A stretch of 7,919 bases of DNA. Origin: Burkholderiaceae bacterium (GTDB lineage Bacteria; Pseudomonadota; Gammaproteobacteria; Burkholderiales; Burkholderiaceae). The translations under genes were made by a program, and so were the position numbers. Shown piece by piece: positions 1-6,434 of the stretch (position 1 is the stretch's first letter; the number at the start of each line of letters is the position of its first letter). The DNA lies in the NCBI GenBank assembly GCA_023253905.1, contig JALREG010000347.1, forward strand, positions 1 through 7,919, given 5' to 3'. The notes beneath the pieces were generated by a model. It was not told the DNA's origin, did not search any database, and saw only the letters and a program-made list of their open reading frames with translations.

Positions 1-591
1 TTCAATGTTGGGGGTCAGTACCGATCCCGGACTCACCGCATTGCAAGTGATGCCCTGCCCCATGACCTCGGCGGCTACCGCGCGGGTCATACCGGCCAGT
101 GCCGCCTTGGTGGTCGAATAGTCAATCCGATTTGGCGTTCCGCGCTCGCCATAGACGGAGGTCATGTTGATGATCCGCCCCCAGCCTCGCCGCCTCATTC
201 CAGGCAGCGTCAACCGAACCGCATGAAACGGCGCACTGATATTCACGGCCAGCGCGCGATCCCAGGCCAGGGGAGGAAACTCGTCTACCGGCGCAAAATG
301 TCGGATCACCGCGTTATTGATCAGGATATCCACATTGCCGAAGGCAGCGAGCGCCTGCGCAACCAGCCCCGCGACCGCATGTGGATCGGCCAGATCCGCC
401 TGATGATAGCGGGCATCGGTTCCCAGGCCGCGCAGGGTGTCGAGCGCAGATTCGGCCGCCGCAGGCGGCTCGAGCCCGTTCAGCATGACCGCGCAGCCGC
501 GAGCCCCCAGTGTCCGTGCGGCAGCAAAACCAATGCCACCGATCGACCCGGTGATGAGAGCGGCTTTACCTCTCAGTGACTGGTCCTGCAT
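1..591 (-). CDS. SDR family oxidoreductase, 3-hydroxybutyrate dehydrogenase-like (3' end outside window)
   Basis: A cytoplasmic NAD(P)-dependent short-chain dehydrogenase. The 197 residues visible from ATG at 591 cover most of a ~255-residue protein; the C-terminus lies beyond the left edge. Motifs seen: the cofactor glycine motif TGSIGGIG (14-21), acidic DLAD (66-69), NNAV (92-95, usually NNAG), Asn117, and the catalytic set Ser145, Tyr158, Lys162 (YSTTK). NAVSPGSVLTP near residue 184 is the usual post-catalytic loop. Overall wording (VMLNG, DILINN, LPGMRRRGWGRIIN) resembles D-3-hydroxybutyrate dehydrogenases. However, as I recall them, the positions that bind the hydroxybutyrate carboxylate in that enzyme (Gln, His, Lys) are Arg97, Tyr147 and Arg155 here, so the substrate probably differs. 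The start is supported by GGGAGG four bases upstream of the ATG. It is the last visible gene of the leftward operon, 50 bases after the MmgE/PrpD gene. Family call firm; substrate unknown. Confidence 0.9.
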   Translation of the reverse strand, partial: MQDQSLRGKAALITGSIGGIGFAAARTLGARGCAVMLNGLEPPAAAESALDTLRGLGTDARYHQADLADPHAVAGLVAQALAAFGNVDILINNAVIRHFAPVDEFPPLAWDRALAVNISAPFHAVRLTLPGMRRRGWGRIINMTSVYGERGTPNRIDYSTTKAALAGMTRAVAAEVMGQGITCNAVSPGSVLTPNIE

Positions 592-641
592 TCAACCTCC
601 CGAGTCAGCGCCCAGGCCAGATCGATTCGCCACGCGCCCCC

Positions 642-2039
642 CTACGTTGATCCGTCGAGCACGGGTCGAATCAGCCTGATCAAGGGGTCAACCGATGCCT
701 GGTCCTCGAGCTTGCGGATCACGGCGAGACTTTGCTCAACCCGATCCCCCGAACACTCGGGCCTGGGCACCAATGCGCGGTACTTGTCCTCCACATCGGC
801 CCATTCAATTCCAGTGGTGCCTGAACCACGAGGCGCTTTGCAAGTGTGCGTGAGTAACCTGCCATCGGTGGTGGTCACGACTACGGTGCCACCGTGACGA
901 TGACCAAAGCGATCGGGGTGTGCGGGCGGATCCGGATCAAATCCGATGCGACCAATCATTGACACTACAACCGGATCGAACATTTTCTCAGGCGAGAAGA
1001 GATTCCAGCCAATGCGGCGATCCGCGATGGCACACGCCACAAAATAGGGCACGCTATGGGCGGCGCTGATCAGGTCATGCGGCGGAACCGCCTGGTGCGC
1101 CCAGACCTTGAGTTGGGGTGCCGAAATCGTAGCGGCGGCCACCTGCTCAGGTTTCAGGTCGTGCGCCACCGCGATTTCGATTGCGGCCTGCGCAATGGCG
1201 TGAAAAGGATGCGCGCCCGGCATGAGCTTGATCGCCATGTCGGTCACGATATCCCATGACGCACCCAGTCCCTCGGCCACCTGCTCAACCGCCTGACCAT
1301 TCATGGCCTCAAAGAAGCCTCGCGGCGATTCGAGCACCGCGCTCTCAGACTCGAAGCCACTCTCGGCGGCTACTGCCGCCTGAACGCCGAGCATCGCAGC
1401 GAGCCCGGCGTGATACTCACGCGCGCAACTGGTGTCAGCAGCGATCGCCATGCCACACGCAGAAGACGCGGCAAGCGACAGCGCATGCGCCATCTTCTGC
1501 GCATCCAGTCGAAGCAGACGTCCGGCGGTTACCGTTGCACCGAAGATCGTGGACACCGATCCGTGTAAGCCGCGCTGCATTCGCCCCGGGGTGAGCGCCT
1601 CATCGACTCGACCGGCGATCTCATAGCCCATCACCAAAGCCGCCAGAAGTTCTCGGCCGCTACGCGCTCGCCACTGGGCCACCGCAAGACCAGCGGCGGT
1701 CGTGGGCGTACCGATGTGGGCGATGCTGCGCAGATCGCTGTCGTCGGAAGCCGCGGCATCGCTTGCCACCGCATTCACGCGGGCTGCGCGGTCGGGCGCA
1801 AGCGTCCCCGCTCCGAACCATAGAGCGCACGGGCCGCTGCTACCCAGCTGAACTTCAGCGGCGAGCAGCGCCCGCGTTGATGCGATATCGACCCCGCGGC
1901 TCGCGCTTGCAAGCGTGCTCGCAACAATCATTTTTGCGCGCTCCAGCGTAAGCGCGGGAAACGATTCCGTCGGTGTGTCGGCAGCAAACCGACCCAGTTG
2001 CTCGGCAAGGGTCGGCCCATGGGGGCGGTGCGCGCTCAT
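642..2039 (-). CDS. MmgE/PrpD family protein (2-methylcitrate dehydratase-like)
   Basis: A 465-residue cytoplasmic protein, full length for the MmgE/PrpD family. Known members are 2-methylcitrate dehydratase, cis-aconitate decarboxylase and iminodisuccinate epimerase, all acting on small di- or tricarboxylates without a metal cluster. Family landmarks in order: a helical N-terminal domain with SDDSD (98-102) followed by AHIG (107-110); SGRELLAALVMGYEIAGRV (127-145); GLHGS (157-161); LSLAASSACG (187-196); REYHAG (207-212); GFxxxxxxLESPRGFFEAM (228-246); then the lid-domain motif KLMPGAHPFH (271-280). The acidic patch, His159, Arg207/His210 and Lys271 are candidate active-site residues by position. 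The start is ATG 2039, 15 bases after the stop of the upstream decarboxylase-family gene, with only a weak purine-rich stretch (GGCGGAT) before it, so translation may be coupled. Context suggests an organic-acid catabolic operon rather than the methylcitrate cycle: no prpB or prpC is seen. Family call firm; reaction unknown. Confidence 0.92.
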   Translation of the reverse strand: MSAHRPHGPTLAEQLGRFAADTPTESFPALTLERAKMIVASTLASASRGVDIASTRALLAAEVQLGSSGPCALWFGAGTLAPDRAARVNAVASDAAASDDSDLRSIAHIGTPTTAAGLAVAQWRARSGRELLAALVMGYEIAGRVDEALTPGRMQRGLHGSVSTIFGATVTAGRLLRLDAQKMAHALSLAASSACGMAIAADTSCAREYHAGLAAMLGVQAAVAAESGFESESAVLESPRGFFEAMNGQAVEQVAEGLGASWDIVTDMAIKLMPGAHPFHAIAQAAIEIAVAHDLKPEQVAAATISAPQLKVWAHQAVPPHDLISAAHSVPYFVACAIADRRIGWNLFSPEKMFDPVVVSMIGRIGFDPDPPAHPDRFGHRHGGTVVVTTTDGRLLTHTCKAPRGSGTTGIEWADVEDKYRALVPRPECSGDRVEQSLAVIRKLEDQASVDPLIRLIRPVLDGST

Positions 2040-2054
2040 TCAGTCATCCGCCGA

Positions 2055-2441
2055 TCAGGCCTTTTTATCCGTCGCGTCCAGCACCTCGCGCGCGACGCGG
2101 AAGCCATCGATAGCGGCCGGTACCCCCGCATAAATGCCGACCTGAAGCAGCACCTCGCGGATTTCCTCGCGGGTGACGCCATTACGGAGCGCCCCAGCGA
2201 CGTGAAGCTTGAGCTCATGCGGACGGTTGAGCACACCGATCATCGCGATGTTCAGCATGCTGCGGATCTTGCGCGGCAACTCCTCGCGCCCCCAGACGGC
2301 GCCCCAGCAATACTCGGTGACCAGATCCTGAAGGGGTCGCGTGAAGTCGTCGGCCGCTGCCAGCGATTTCTCGACATATTCGGCACCAACCACTTCCTTG
2401 CGAATCTGCAGGCCGCGGTCAAAAAGTTCCTTGTTGTTCAT
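2055..2441 (-). CDS. Carboxymuconolactone decarboxylase family protein (PcaC-like)
   Basis: A 128-residue, all-helical cytoplasmic protein covering a single CMD domain. PcaC-type family members decarboxylate gamma-carboxymuconolactone in protocatechuate degradation; many relatives have other or unknown roles. Seen here: VTEYCWGAVWGR (41-52), RSMLNIAMIG (60-69), ELKLHVAGALRNGVTREEI (76-94) with the conserved His80, and QVGIYAGVPAAIDGF (100-114), which is typical of PcaC and its relatives. There is no CxxC pair, so it is not an AhpD-type peroxidase. The frame stays open upstream to an ATG at 2531, but 2441 is the better start: it begins at the family N-terminus and has CGGAG nine bases upstream (2451-2455, minus strand), whereas the extra 30 residues look like non-coding leader. 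It is the first gene of the leftward operon. No pcaB or pcaD is adjacent, so the substrate may be a related lactone or keto acid rather than the protocatechuate intermediate. Confidence 0.9.
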   Translation of the reverse strand: MNNKELFDRGLQIRKEVVGAEYVEKSLAAADDFTRPLQDLVTEYCWGAVWGREELPRKIRSMLNIAMIGVLNRPHELKLHVAGALRNGVTREEIREVLLQVGIYAGVPAAIDGFRVAREVLDATDKKA

Positions 2442-2487
2442 GGGGAAGCGCTCCGAAAAAATGAAGATCATCAGAAGTGGGAGTCGG

Positions 2488-2516
2488 ATGGTAGACGGCC
2501 AGGCTTGTCCAGGCAA
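2488..2516 (-). promoter_or_regulatory. Putative sigma-70 type promoter of the leftward operon
   Basis: On the minus strand, TTGCCT (2516-2511) and TACCAT (2493-2488) are separated by exactly 17 bases. Each hexamer matches the sigma-70 consensus at 4 of 6 positions. Transcription would start roughly 40 bases upstream of the ATG at 2441. The -35 element directly abuts the inverted repeat at 2517-2548. Matches this modest occur by chance; the call rests mainly on position and spacing. Confidence 0.35.
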
Positions 2517-2548
2517 CGCCGGGCGGTCCAAAGAACAGGCGCCCGGCG
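2517..2548. repeat. Perfect 9+9-base inverted repeat in the divergent control region
   Basis: CGCCGGGCG (2517-2525) and CGCCCGGCG (2540-2548) are exact reverse complements separated by 14 bases. A second, nested pair, CGGTCC (2524-2529) and GGACCG (2553-2558), partly overlaps the first. An 8-base direct repeat, CGGCCAGG, occurs at 2496-2503 and 2547-2554. The half-site centres are 23 bases apart, about two helical turns, which would suit a dimeric or tetrameric regulator bound between the two divergent promoters. No run of T follows, and genes start on both sides, so a terminator is unlikely. The operator role is inferred. Confidence 0.45.
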
Positions 2549-2582
2549 GCCAGGACCGTGTCCCGAAAGCGCGGCAACGCGC

Positions 2583-2611
2583 TTGGCACCGGCAAACGAC
2601 TACGGGATACT
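2583..2611 (+). promoter_or_regulatory. Putative sigma-70 type promoter of the transport operon
   Basis: TTGGCA (2583-2588, 5 of 6 to TTGACA) and GATACT (2606-2611, 4 of 6 to TATAAT) are separated by 17 bases. The predicted transcription start near 2618 leaves a leader of about 46 bases before the Bug gene start at 2664. The inverted repeat ends 34 bases upstream of the -35 element, a plausible place for an activator or shared operator. Confidence 0.45.
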
Positions 2612-2623
2612 CTGCGGTTAAAA

Positions 2624-2643
2624 GAAGCCGGTCGAAGCCGGTA
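2624..2643 (+). repeat. Two-copy tandem repeat in the predicted leader
   Basis: GAAGCCGGT occurs at 2624-2632 and again at 2634-2642, giving a 10-base period (the units differ only at the tenth base, C or A). It lies between the putative transcription start and the ribosome binding site of the Bug gene. One helical turn per unit could fit a protein-binding site, but it may be a simple slippage duplication. Confidence 0.5.
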
Positions 2644-2651
2644 CCACGATG

Positions 2652-2656
2652 AGGAG
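2652..2656 (+). promoter_or_regulatory. Ribosome binding site deciding the Bug gene start
   Basis: AGGAG lies seven bases before ATG 2664. An in-frame ATG at 2649 exists, but it precedes this site and has no purine-rich stretch at a suitable distance, so translation should begin at 2664. Confidence 0.75.
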
Positions 2657-2663
2657 ATCCCGG

Positions 2664-3686
2664 ATGTTCGACCCCAAACCCACACTACCGCAGTTGATCG
2701 GCGCGACACGTCGGGTGGCGTTGCTGTTCGCGCTCGGCGTCTCCGTTGCAAACGCACAGAGCGTAGCGCCGCCCGGTGGTGGGCCAGCATTCGCCCCGAC
2801 GCGACCAGTCACCCTCGTTGTTCCGTTCCCACCAGGCGGGGGCACCGATGCGGTCGGGCGGGCGGTCGCGGAGCGGCTGTCGCAGCTTTGGGGGCAGCAG
2901 ATGATCGTGGACAACCGAGCCGGCGCACAGGGTAATGTCGGCAGCGCGCATGCCGCACGCCAGCCAGGTGATGGCTATACGGTGTTACTCGCGCATCAGG
3001 GGGTTTTCACGGTCAATCCTCACCTCTACAAGGACAGTGGACTGGATCCCCTGCGCGATTTCAAGCCGGTCACGCGCGCCACGCAGCAACCCTTCGTGCT
3101 GGTTGCCCATCCGTCGCTCAAGGCGCAGTCACTCGCAGAACTGATTGCATTGGCGAAAAGCGAGCCTGGCCGCATCAGCTACGGGTCCAGCGCATCGGGC
3201 CCGCAGCTTGCAGGCGAAATGCTCAAGTCTGCGGCGGGCATTGACCTCACCCACGTCCCATACAAGGGCGCAGGCCCTGCGGTCATTGATGTGCTGGCCG
3301 GCCACATTCCACTGCTGGTGGCCAATCCCACGTCGGTTGCCCAGCATGTGCGCTCCGGTAAGCTCCGCGCGCTGGTGCTGTTCGGAAAGGATCCGATCGG
3401 TGTCTTGCCTGGCACGCCTACCGCTGCTCAGGCTGGCGTCGCGCAGGCCGGCGAGATGCCCGAGTGGTACGGATTTGCGGTGCCCGCCAGCACGCCTGGC
3501 GCGACTGTGGCTGCCCTCAACCGGGATTTCCGGCGGGTCCTGGACGACCCCGCGGTACGCGCGCATTTCGACGGTCTGGGTCTGGTGGCCTCCAGCAGCA
3601 GCACCGATGAATTCGCCCGTCAAATCGCCGCCGACCACGCCCGCGCTGGTACGCTGGTTCGTCAGGCCGGCATGAACAAACCCTGA
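2664..3686 (+). CDS. Bug/TctC family periplasmic solute-binding protein
   Basis: A 340-residue exported binding protein of the Bug family (TctC of tripartite tricarboxylate transport), which typically binds carboxylates in the periplasm. Seen: a signal peptide with basic RR before a hydrophobic core (VALLFALGVSVANA, about 18-31) and a likely signal peptidase I site after AxA at 31. The family opening follows: RPVTLVVPFPPGGGTD (47-62), the ligand-loop region of Bug proteins. Then come QLWGQQMIVDNRAGAQGNVG (74-93), PGDGYTVLLA (101-110), YGSSASGPQLAGEML (173-187), VPYKGAGPAVIDVLAGH (198-214) and a C-terminal lobe ending near LVRQAGMNKP. The length is normal for the family once the extended start is allowed for. 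It heads the rightward operon, 14 bases before the next gene. Its usual TctA/TctB partners are not in the window, so it may serve another permease or act as a sensor, as some Bug proteins do. Ligand not predictable. Confidence 0.93.
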   Translation: MFDPKPTLPQLIGATRRVALLFALGVSVANAQSVAPPGGGPAFAPTRPVTLVVPFPPGGGTDAVGRAVAERLSQLWGQQMIVDNRAGAQGNVGSAHAARQPGDGYTVLLAHQGVFTVNPHLYKDSGLDPLRDFKPVTRATQQPFVLVAHPSLKAQSLAELIALAKSEPGRISYGSSASGPQLAGEMLKSAAGIDLTHVPYKGAGPAVIDVLAGHIPLLVANPTSVAQHVRSGKLRALVLFGKDPIGVLPGTPTAAQAGVAQAGEMPEWYGFAVPASTPGATVAALNRDFRRVLDDPAVRAHFDGLGLVASSSSTDEFARQIAADHARAGTLVRQAGMNKP

Positions 3687-3700
3687 ATGCGAGGATTGCC

Positions 3701-4711
3701 ATGAAGCGTTTACATCGAACCCTGATCGCTGCCCTTGCCACCCTTGCAGTGGCCGTGACCGCTCGCGCTGAAGTCTCTGAGATCCGCGTGCCACTGGGCG
3801 CAGGCGGCTTCGGCTTCCTGCCTCTGCACGTCATGAAACAACACCGTCTGATCGAAGACGAGGCCAACCGGCGGGGCGTTCCCTTGAAGGTCAACTGGTC
3901 GAACATCGGCGGGCCTTCGGCGATGATCGACGCCCTCATCTCGGGCTCAGCCGATTTCGTATCAGCAGGCCCGCCTGCGTTCCTGATCCTGTGGGATCGC
4001 ACGCGAACCGGGGTTGGCGCCCGCGGGGTGGCCGCGATGAGCTCAATGCCCATGCTGCTCAACACCCGAGCGGCGCACCTGAAGACCATCGACGACCTGA
4101 CAGGTACCGACCGTATCGCCGTCACCTCGGTCAAATCATCGATCCCGTCGATCGTGATGCAGATGTACGCGGTAAGGAAATATGGTCGCGACCAGGCATT
4201 CCGCTTCGATCCATTCACGGTCACCATGAATCACGGCGATGCTGCAGCCGCACTGCTTTCCGGCAGTGCGACCATCACCGGGCACTTCGCATCGCCACCT
4301 CTCGCGCAGGCCGAACTCAAGCAGCAGGGCATCCGCACCATCATGAACAGCGACGACGTGATGGGCGGCTCCACCACCTTCACGATGATCACCGCCACGC
4401 AACGCTTTCGCGACCGCAATCCCAAGGTCTATGAGTCGTTCGTTGCCGCACTGCAGCGCGCCCACGTCATGATTCGGGATGACAGGAAAGGCGCTGCGCA
4501 GACCCTGATCGACTCGATGGGCGGCGGCAGCCGGTGGTCACTCGACGAGATGATCGCCATGTTGGGCGACCCCTCGATCAAATACACCACCACCCCTGAA
4601 AACGTTATCAAGTATGCCCACTTCATGCACGACATCGGGTCTCTCAAGAATCGCGCGGGCGGCGTCGCGGATCTGTTTTTCCCAGGGATCGACATGCAGG
4701 CGGGTCACTGA
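3701..4711 (+). CDS. ABC transporter substrate-binding protein, SsuA/TauA/NMT1-like
   Basis: A 336-residue periplasmic binding protein of the NitT/TauT-type ABC importers (nitrate, taurine, alkanesulfonate and pyrimidine-precursor uptake). Signal peptide: basic MKRLHR, then a hydrophobic core to about residue 20, with a likely cleavage after ARA (23). The mature protein starts with EIRVPLGAGGFGFLPLHVM, the first lobe's ligand loop. GGPSAMIDALISGSADFV (70-87) and AGPPAFLILWDR (89-100) are characteristic of the SsuA/NMT1 fold. Then come LKTIDDLTG (127-135), AVTSVKSSIPSIVMQ (140-154) at the second ligand-contact loop, and GDAAAALLSGSATITGHFASPP (179-200). GAGG starts at ATG 3701 with GAGGA about six bases upstream. 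It lies 14 bases after the Bug gene and its stop codon touches the ATPase start, so the three downstream genes form one transporter. Ligand unknown; the catabolic neighbours favour an organic acid over a sulfonate. Confidence 0.9.
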   Translation: MKRLHRTLIAALATLAVAVTARAEVSEIRVPLGAGGFGFLPLHVMKQHRLIEDEANRRGVPLKVNWSNIGGPSAMIDALISGSADFVSAGPPAFLILWDRTRTGVGARGVAAMSSMPMLLNTRAAHLKTIDDLTGTDRIAVTSVKSSIPSIVMQMYAVRKYGRDQAFRFDPFTVTMNHGDAAAALLSGSATITGHFASPPLAQAELKQQGIRTIMNSDDVMGGSTTFTMITATQRFRDRNPKVYESFVAALQRAHVMIRDDRKGAAQTLIDSMGGGSRWSLDEMIAMLGDPSIKYTTTPENVIKYAHFMHDIGSLKNRAGGVADLFFPGIDMQAGH

Positions 4712-5482
4712 ATGACCCTGGCGGGCACCGAGCCGCTCCTGCGCGTTCAGGGCGTCACGCTCCAGTACCGGACGAGCCAACACCTGGTCACCGCCACCTA
4801 CCGGGTAAGCTTTGATGTGCACCGCGCAGATCGGTTTGTAATGCTCGGCCCATCGGGCTGCGGGAAGTCCACGCTTCTGAAGGCCGTAGGCGGTTACCTG
4901 AGCCCGACCGAGGGCAGCCTCACCCTGAATGGCCGCCCGATCGGTGGTCCGGGCCCCGACCGGGTGATGGTGTTCCAGGAATTCGATCAGCTGCTGCCCT
5001 GGAAGACTGTCCTTGAAAACGTGCTCTTTGCGCTGACCGCATCGAAGCGTGCAGGCCGACGCGAGGCGCTAGAGCGAGCCCGTCACTACATCGACAAGGT
5101 TCGTCTGACTGCATTCGCCGATCATTACCCGCACACGCTGTCGGGCGGAATGAAGCAGCGTGTTGCGATCGCACGTGGTATGGCGATGGAGCCCGACATT
5201 CTGCTGATGGACGAACCCTTCGCCGCGCTCGATGCGCTCACCCGCGGTGCGATGCAGGACGAACTGCTGCGTTTGTGGGACGACACCCGCTTTACCGTGC
5301 TGTTCGTCACGCATTCGATTCCCGAAGCGGTCCACATCGGCAGTCGGGTTCTGGTGCTGAGTCCCCACCCAGGCCAGGTACAGGCCGAGCTCTCTGTCCC
5401 CCCGGATTCCGATGCGCGCTTGGCGCTCACCGCCCGGATTGAGAACATGCTGCTGCAACGCCCTGCGAGCCATCCATCATGA
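4712..5482 (+). CDS. ABC transporter ATP-binding protein, SsuB/TauB-like
   Basis: A 256-residue cytoplasmic ATPase that powers the importer. All nucleotide-binding motifs are intact: Walker A GPSGCGKST (46-54), Q-loop VFQEFDQLLPW (87-97, Gln89), signature LSGGMKQR (143-150), Walker B ILLMDEP (163-169), D-loop ALD (172-174) and switch His201 in VTHS. The FDQLLPWKTVLENV stretch after the Q-loop is typical of the SsuB/TauB/NrtD group. The ATG directly follows the TGA of the binding-protein gene (TGAATG), and its own stop overlaps the permease start, so translational coupling is likely; no strong separate ribosome binding site is seen. Exact length and complete motifs indicate a functional gene. 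Confidence 0.95.
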   Translation: MTLAGTEPLLRVQGVTLQYRTSQHLVTATYRVSFDVHRADRFVMLGPSGCGKSTLLKAVGGYLSPTEGSLTLNGRPIGGPGPDRVMVFQEFDQLLPWKTVLENVLFALTASKRAGRREALERARHYIDKVRLTAFADHYPHTLSGGMKQRVAIARGMAMEPDILLMDEPFAALDALTRGAMQDELLRLWDDTRFTVLFVTHSIPEAVHIGSRVLVLSPHPGQVQAELSVPPDSDARLALTARIENMLLQRPASHPS

Positions 5483-6351
5483 CCGACCGCACGCCCCCGC
5501 ACCGGCCTGACATTGTTCACCAGGTGGAGCCACCCCGTGAGGTTGTCGTCGAGCGTGAACTGGGGCTCGCACAGAAGCTCTGGAATCTTGGCTGGATTCG
5601 TAAGTCGATGGTGATCGCCGCGCTCGCCCTCATCTGGGAACTCTACTCACGGTGGCAAGACAACCCCCTGCTATTTCCGGCCTTGTCGGAAACACTGACG
5701 GCGCTGACCCAGGGGCTCGTCGATGGCCGAATCGCGATGGCCACCTGGGTGTCGATCAAGGTGCTGCTGGAGGGTTATGTTGCCGGGATGCTGCTGGCTG
5801 CTGTGTTCACAGCCCTGGCATCGATGACGCGGATCGGAGCTGACCTGCTGGAAACACTCACAGCCATGTTCAACCCCCTCCCATCCATCGCGCTCCTGCC
5901 GCTTGCCATGATCTGGTTCGGCCTTGGCGAGGGCAGCATCGTGTTCGTGCTGGTTCATGCGGTTTTATGGGCGGTCGCCCTCAACACGCACTCCGGCTTC
6001 CAGGCGGTGAGCCCCACCTGGCGAATGGTAGGGCGAAACTACGGTCTGTCACCCCTCTCTTACGTGCTACGGATCCTCATACCGGCTGCGTTTCCCAGCA
6101 TTCTCACCGGCCTCAAGATCGGCTGGGCCTTTGCCTGGCGCACGCTGATCGCTGCTGAACTTGTTTTCGGCGCGAGCTCAGGTCAGGGTGGGCTCGGATG
6201 GTTCATCTTTCAAAGCAAGAACATGCTGGAGGTTCCGCAGGTGTTTGCCGGACTCCTCACGGTTATTCTCTTCGGTCTGCTGGTGGAAAACGGCGTGTTC
6301 CGGCTTTTGGAGCAACGCACGGTCGTGCGCTGGGGGATGAAGCAGTCTTGA
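5479..6351 (+). CDS. ABC transporter permease, SsuC/TauC-like
   Basis: A 290-residue inner-membrane permease of the binding-protein-dependent importers. A hydrophilic N-terminal tail (1-40) precedes about six hydrophobic segments, near 44-56, 92-112, 134-149, 152-168, 205-230 and 255-275. The cytoplasmic coupling loop that contacts the ATPase is recognisable at about 183-202, ending GLSPLSYVLRILIP. Gly189 and the terminal I-x-x-P pattern are kept, while the leading Glu-Ala-Ala is replaced by Met-Val-Gly. FNPLPSIALLPLAMIWFGLGEGS (131-153) is typical of SsuC/TauC permeases. Its ATG overlaps the ATPase stop in ATGA. One permease gene only, so a homodimer is expected. It ends the transport operon. 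Confidence 0.94.
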   Translation: MTDRTPPHRPDIVHQVEPPREVVVERELGLAQKLWNLGWIRKSMVIAALALIWELYSRWQDNPLLFPALSETLTALTQGLVDGRIAMATWVSIKVLLEGYVAGMLLAAVFTALASMTRIGADLLETLTAMFNPLPSIALLPLAMIWFGLGEGSIVFVLVHAVLWAVALNTHSGFQAVSPTWRMVGRNYGLSPLSYVLRILIPAAFPSILTGLKIGWAFAWRTLIAAELVFGASSGQGGLGWFIFQSKNMLEVPQVFAGLLTVILFGLLVENGVFRLLEQRTVVRWGMKQS

Positions 6352-6434
6352 TCCTTTATGCAAGATAGGCTGCGGCCGACCAGCCGCTTCAATCTGTGAG
6401 TGACTAACACCTGTCGGAACAGGAGAGCCGGACG

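Noticed and set aside
2055..2531. A longer version of the CMD protein starting at 2531.
   Set aside because: The added 30 residues have no family counterpart and would run through the leftward promoter candidate. The start at 2441 has a good ribosome binding site and the normal family N-terminus.
1998..2621. A 207-codon plus-strand open frame across the decarboxylase-family gene and the control region.
   Set aside because: It is antisense to a clearly recognisable CMD protein, shows no family resemblance, and is arginine-rich nonsense of the kind expected on the opposite strand of high-GC genes.
3129..4227. Long minus-strand open frames (221 and 236 codons) opposite the two binding-protein genes.
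   Set aside because: Both binding proteins are full length with signal peptides and family motifs. The antisense translations have no domain, no ribosome binding site and atypical composition.
6368..6387. A possible terminator hairpin after the permease gene (GGCTG/CAGCC or GCGGC/GCCGC).
   Set aside because: Only 5-base stems in two mutually exclusive forms and no following T run; stems this short are common by chance in GC-rich sequence. Read-through into the chaperone gene cannot be excluded.
6352..6434. A dedicated promoter or hrp/ECF-type box for the chaperone gene.
   Set aside because: No TTCG-N16-TTCG plant-inducible box, no GGAACC-type hrp box and no convincing -35/-10 pair was found in this 83-base gap.
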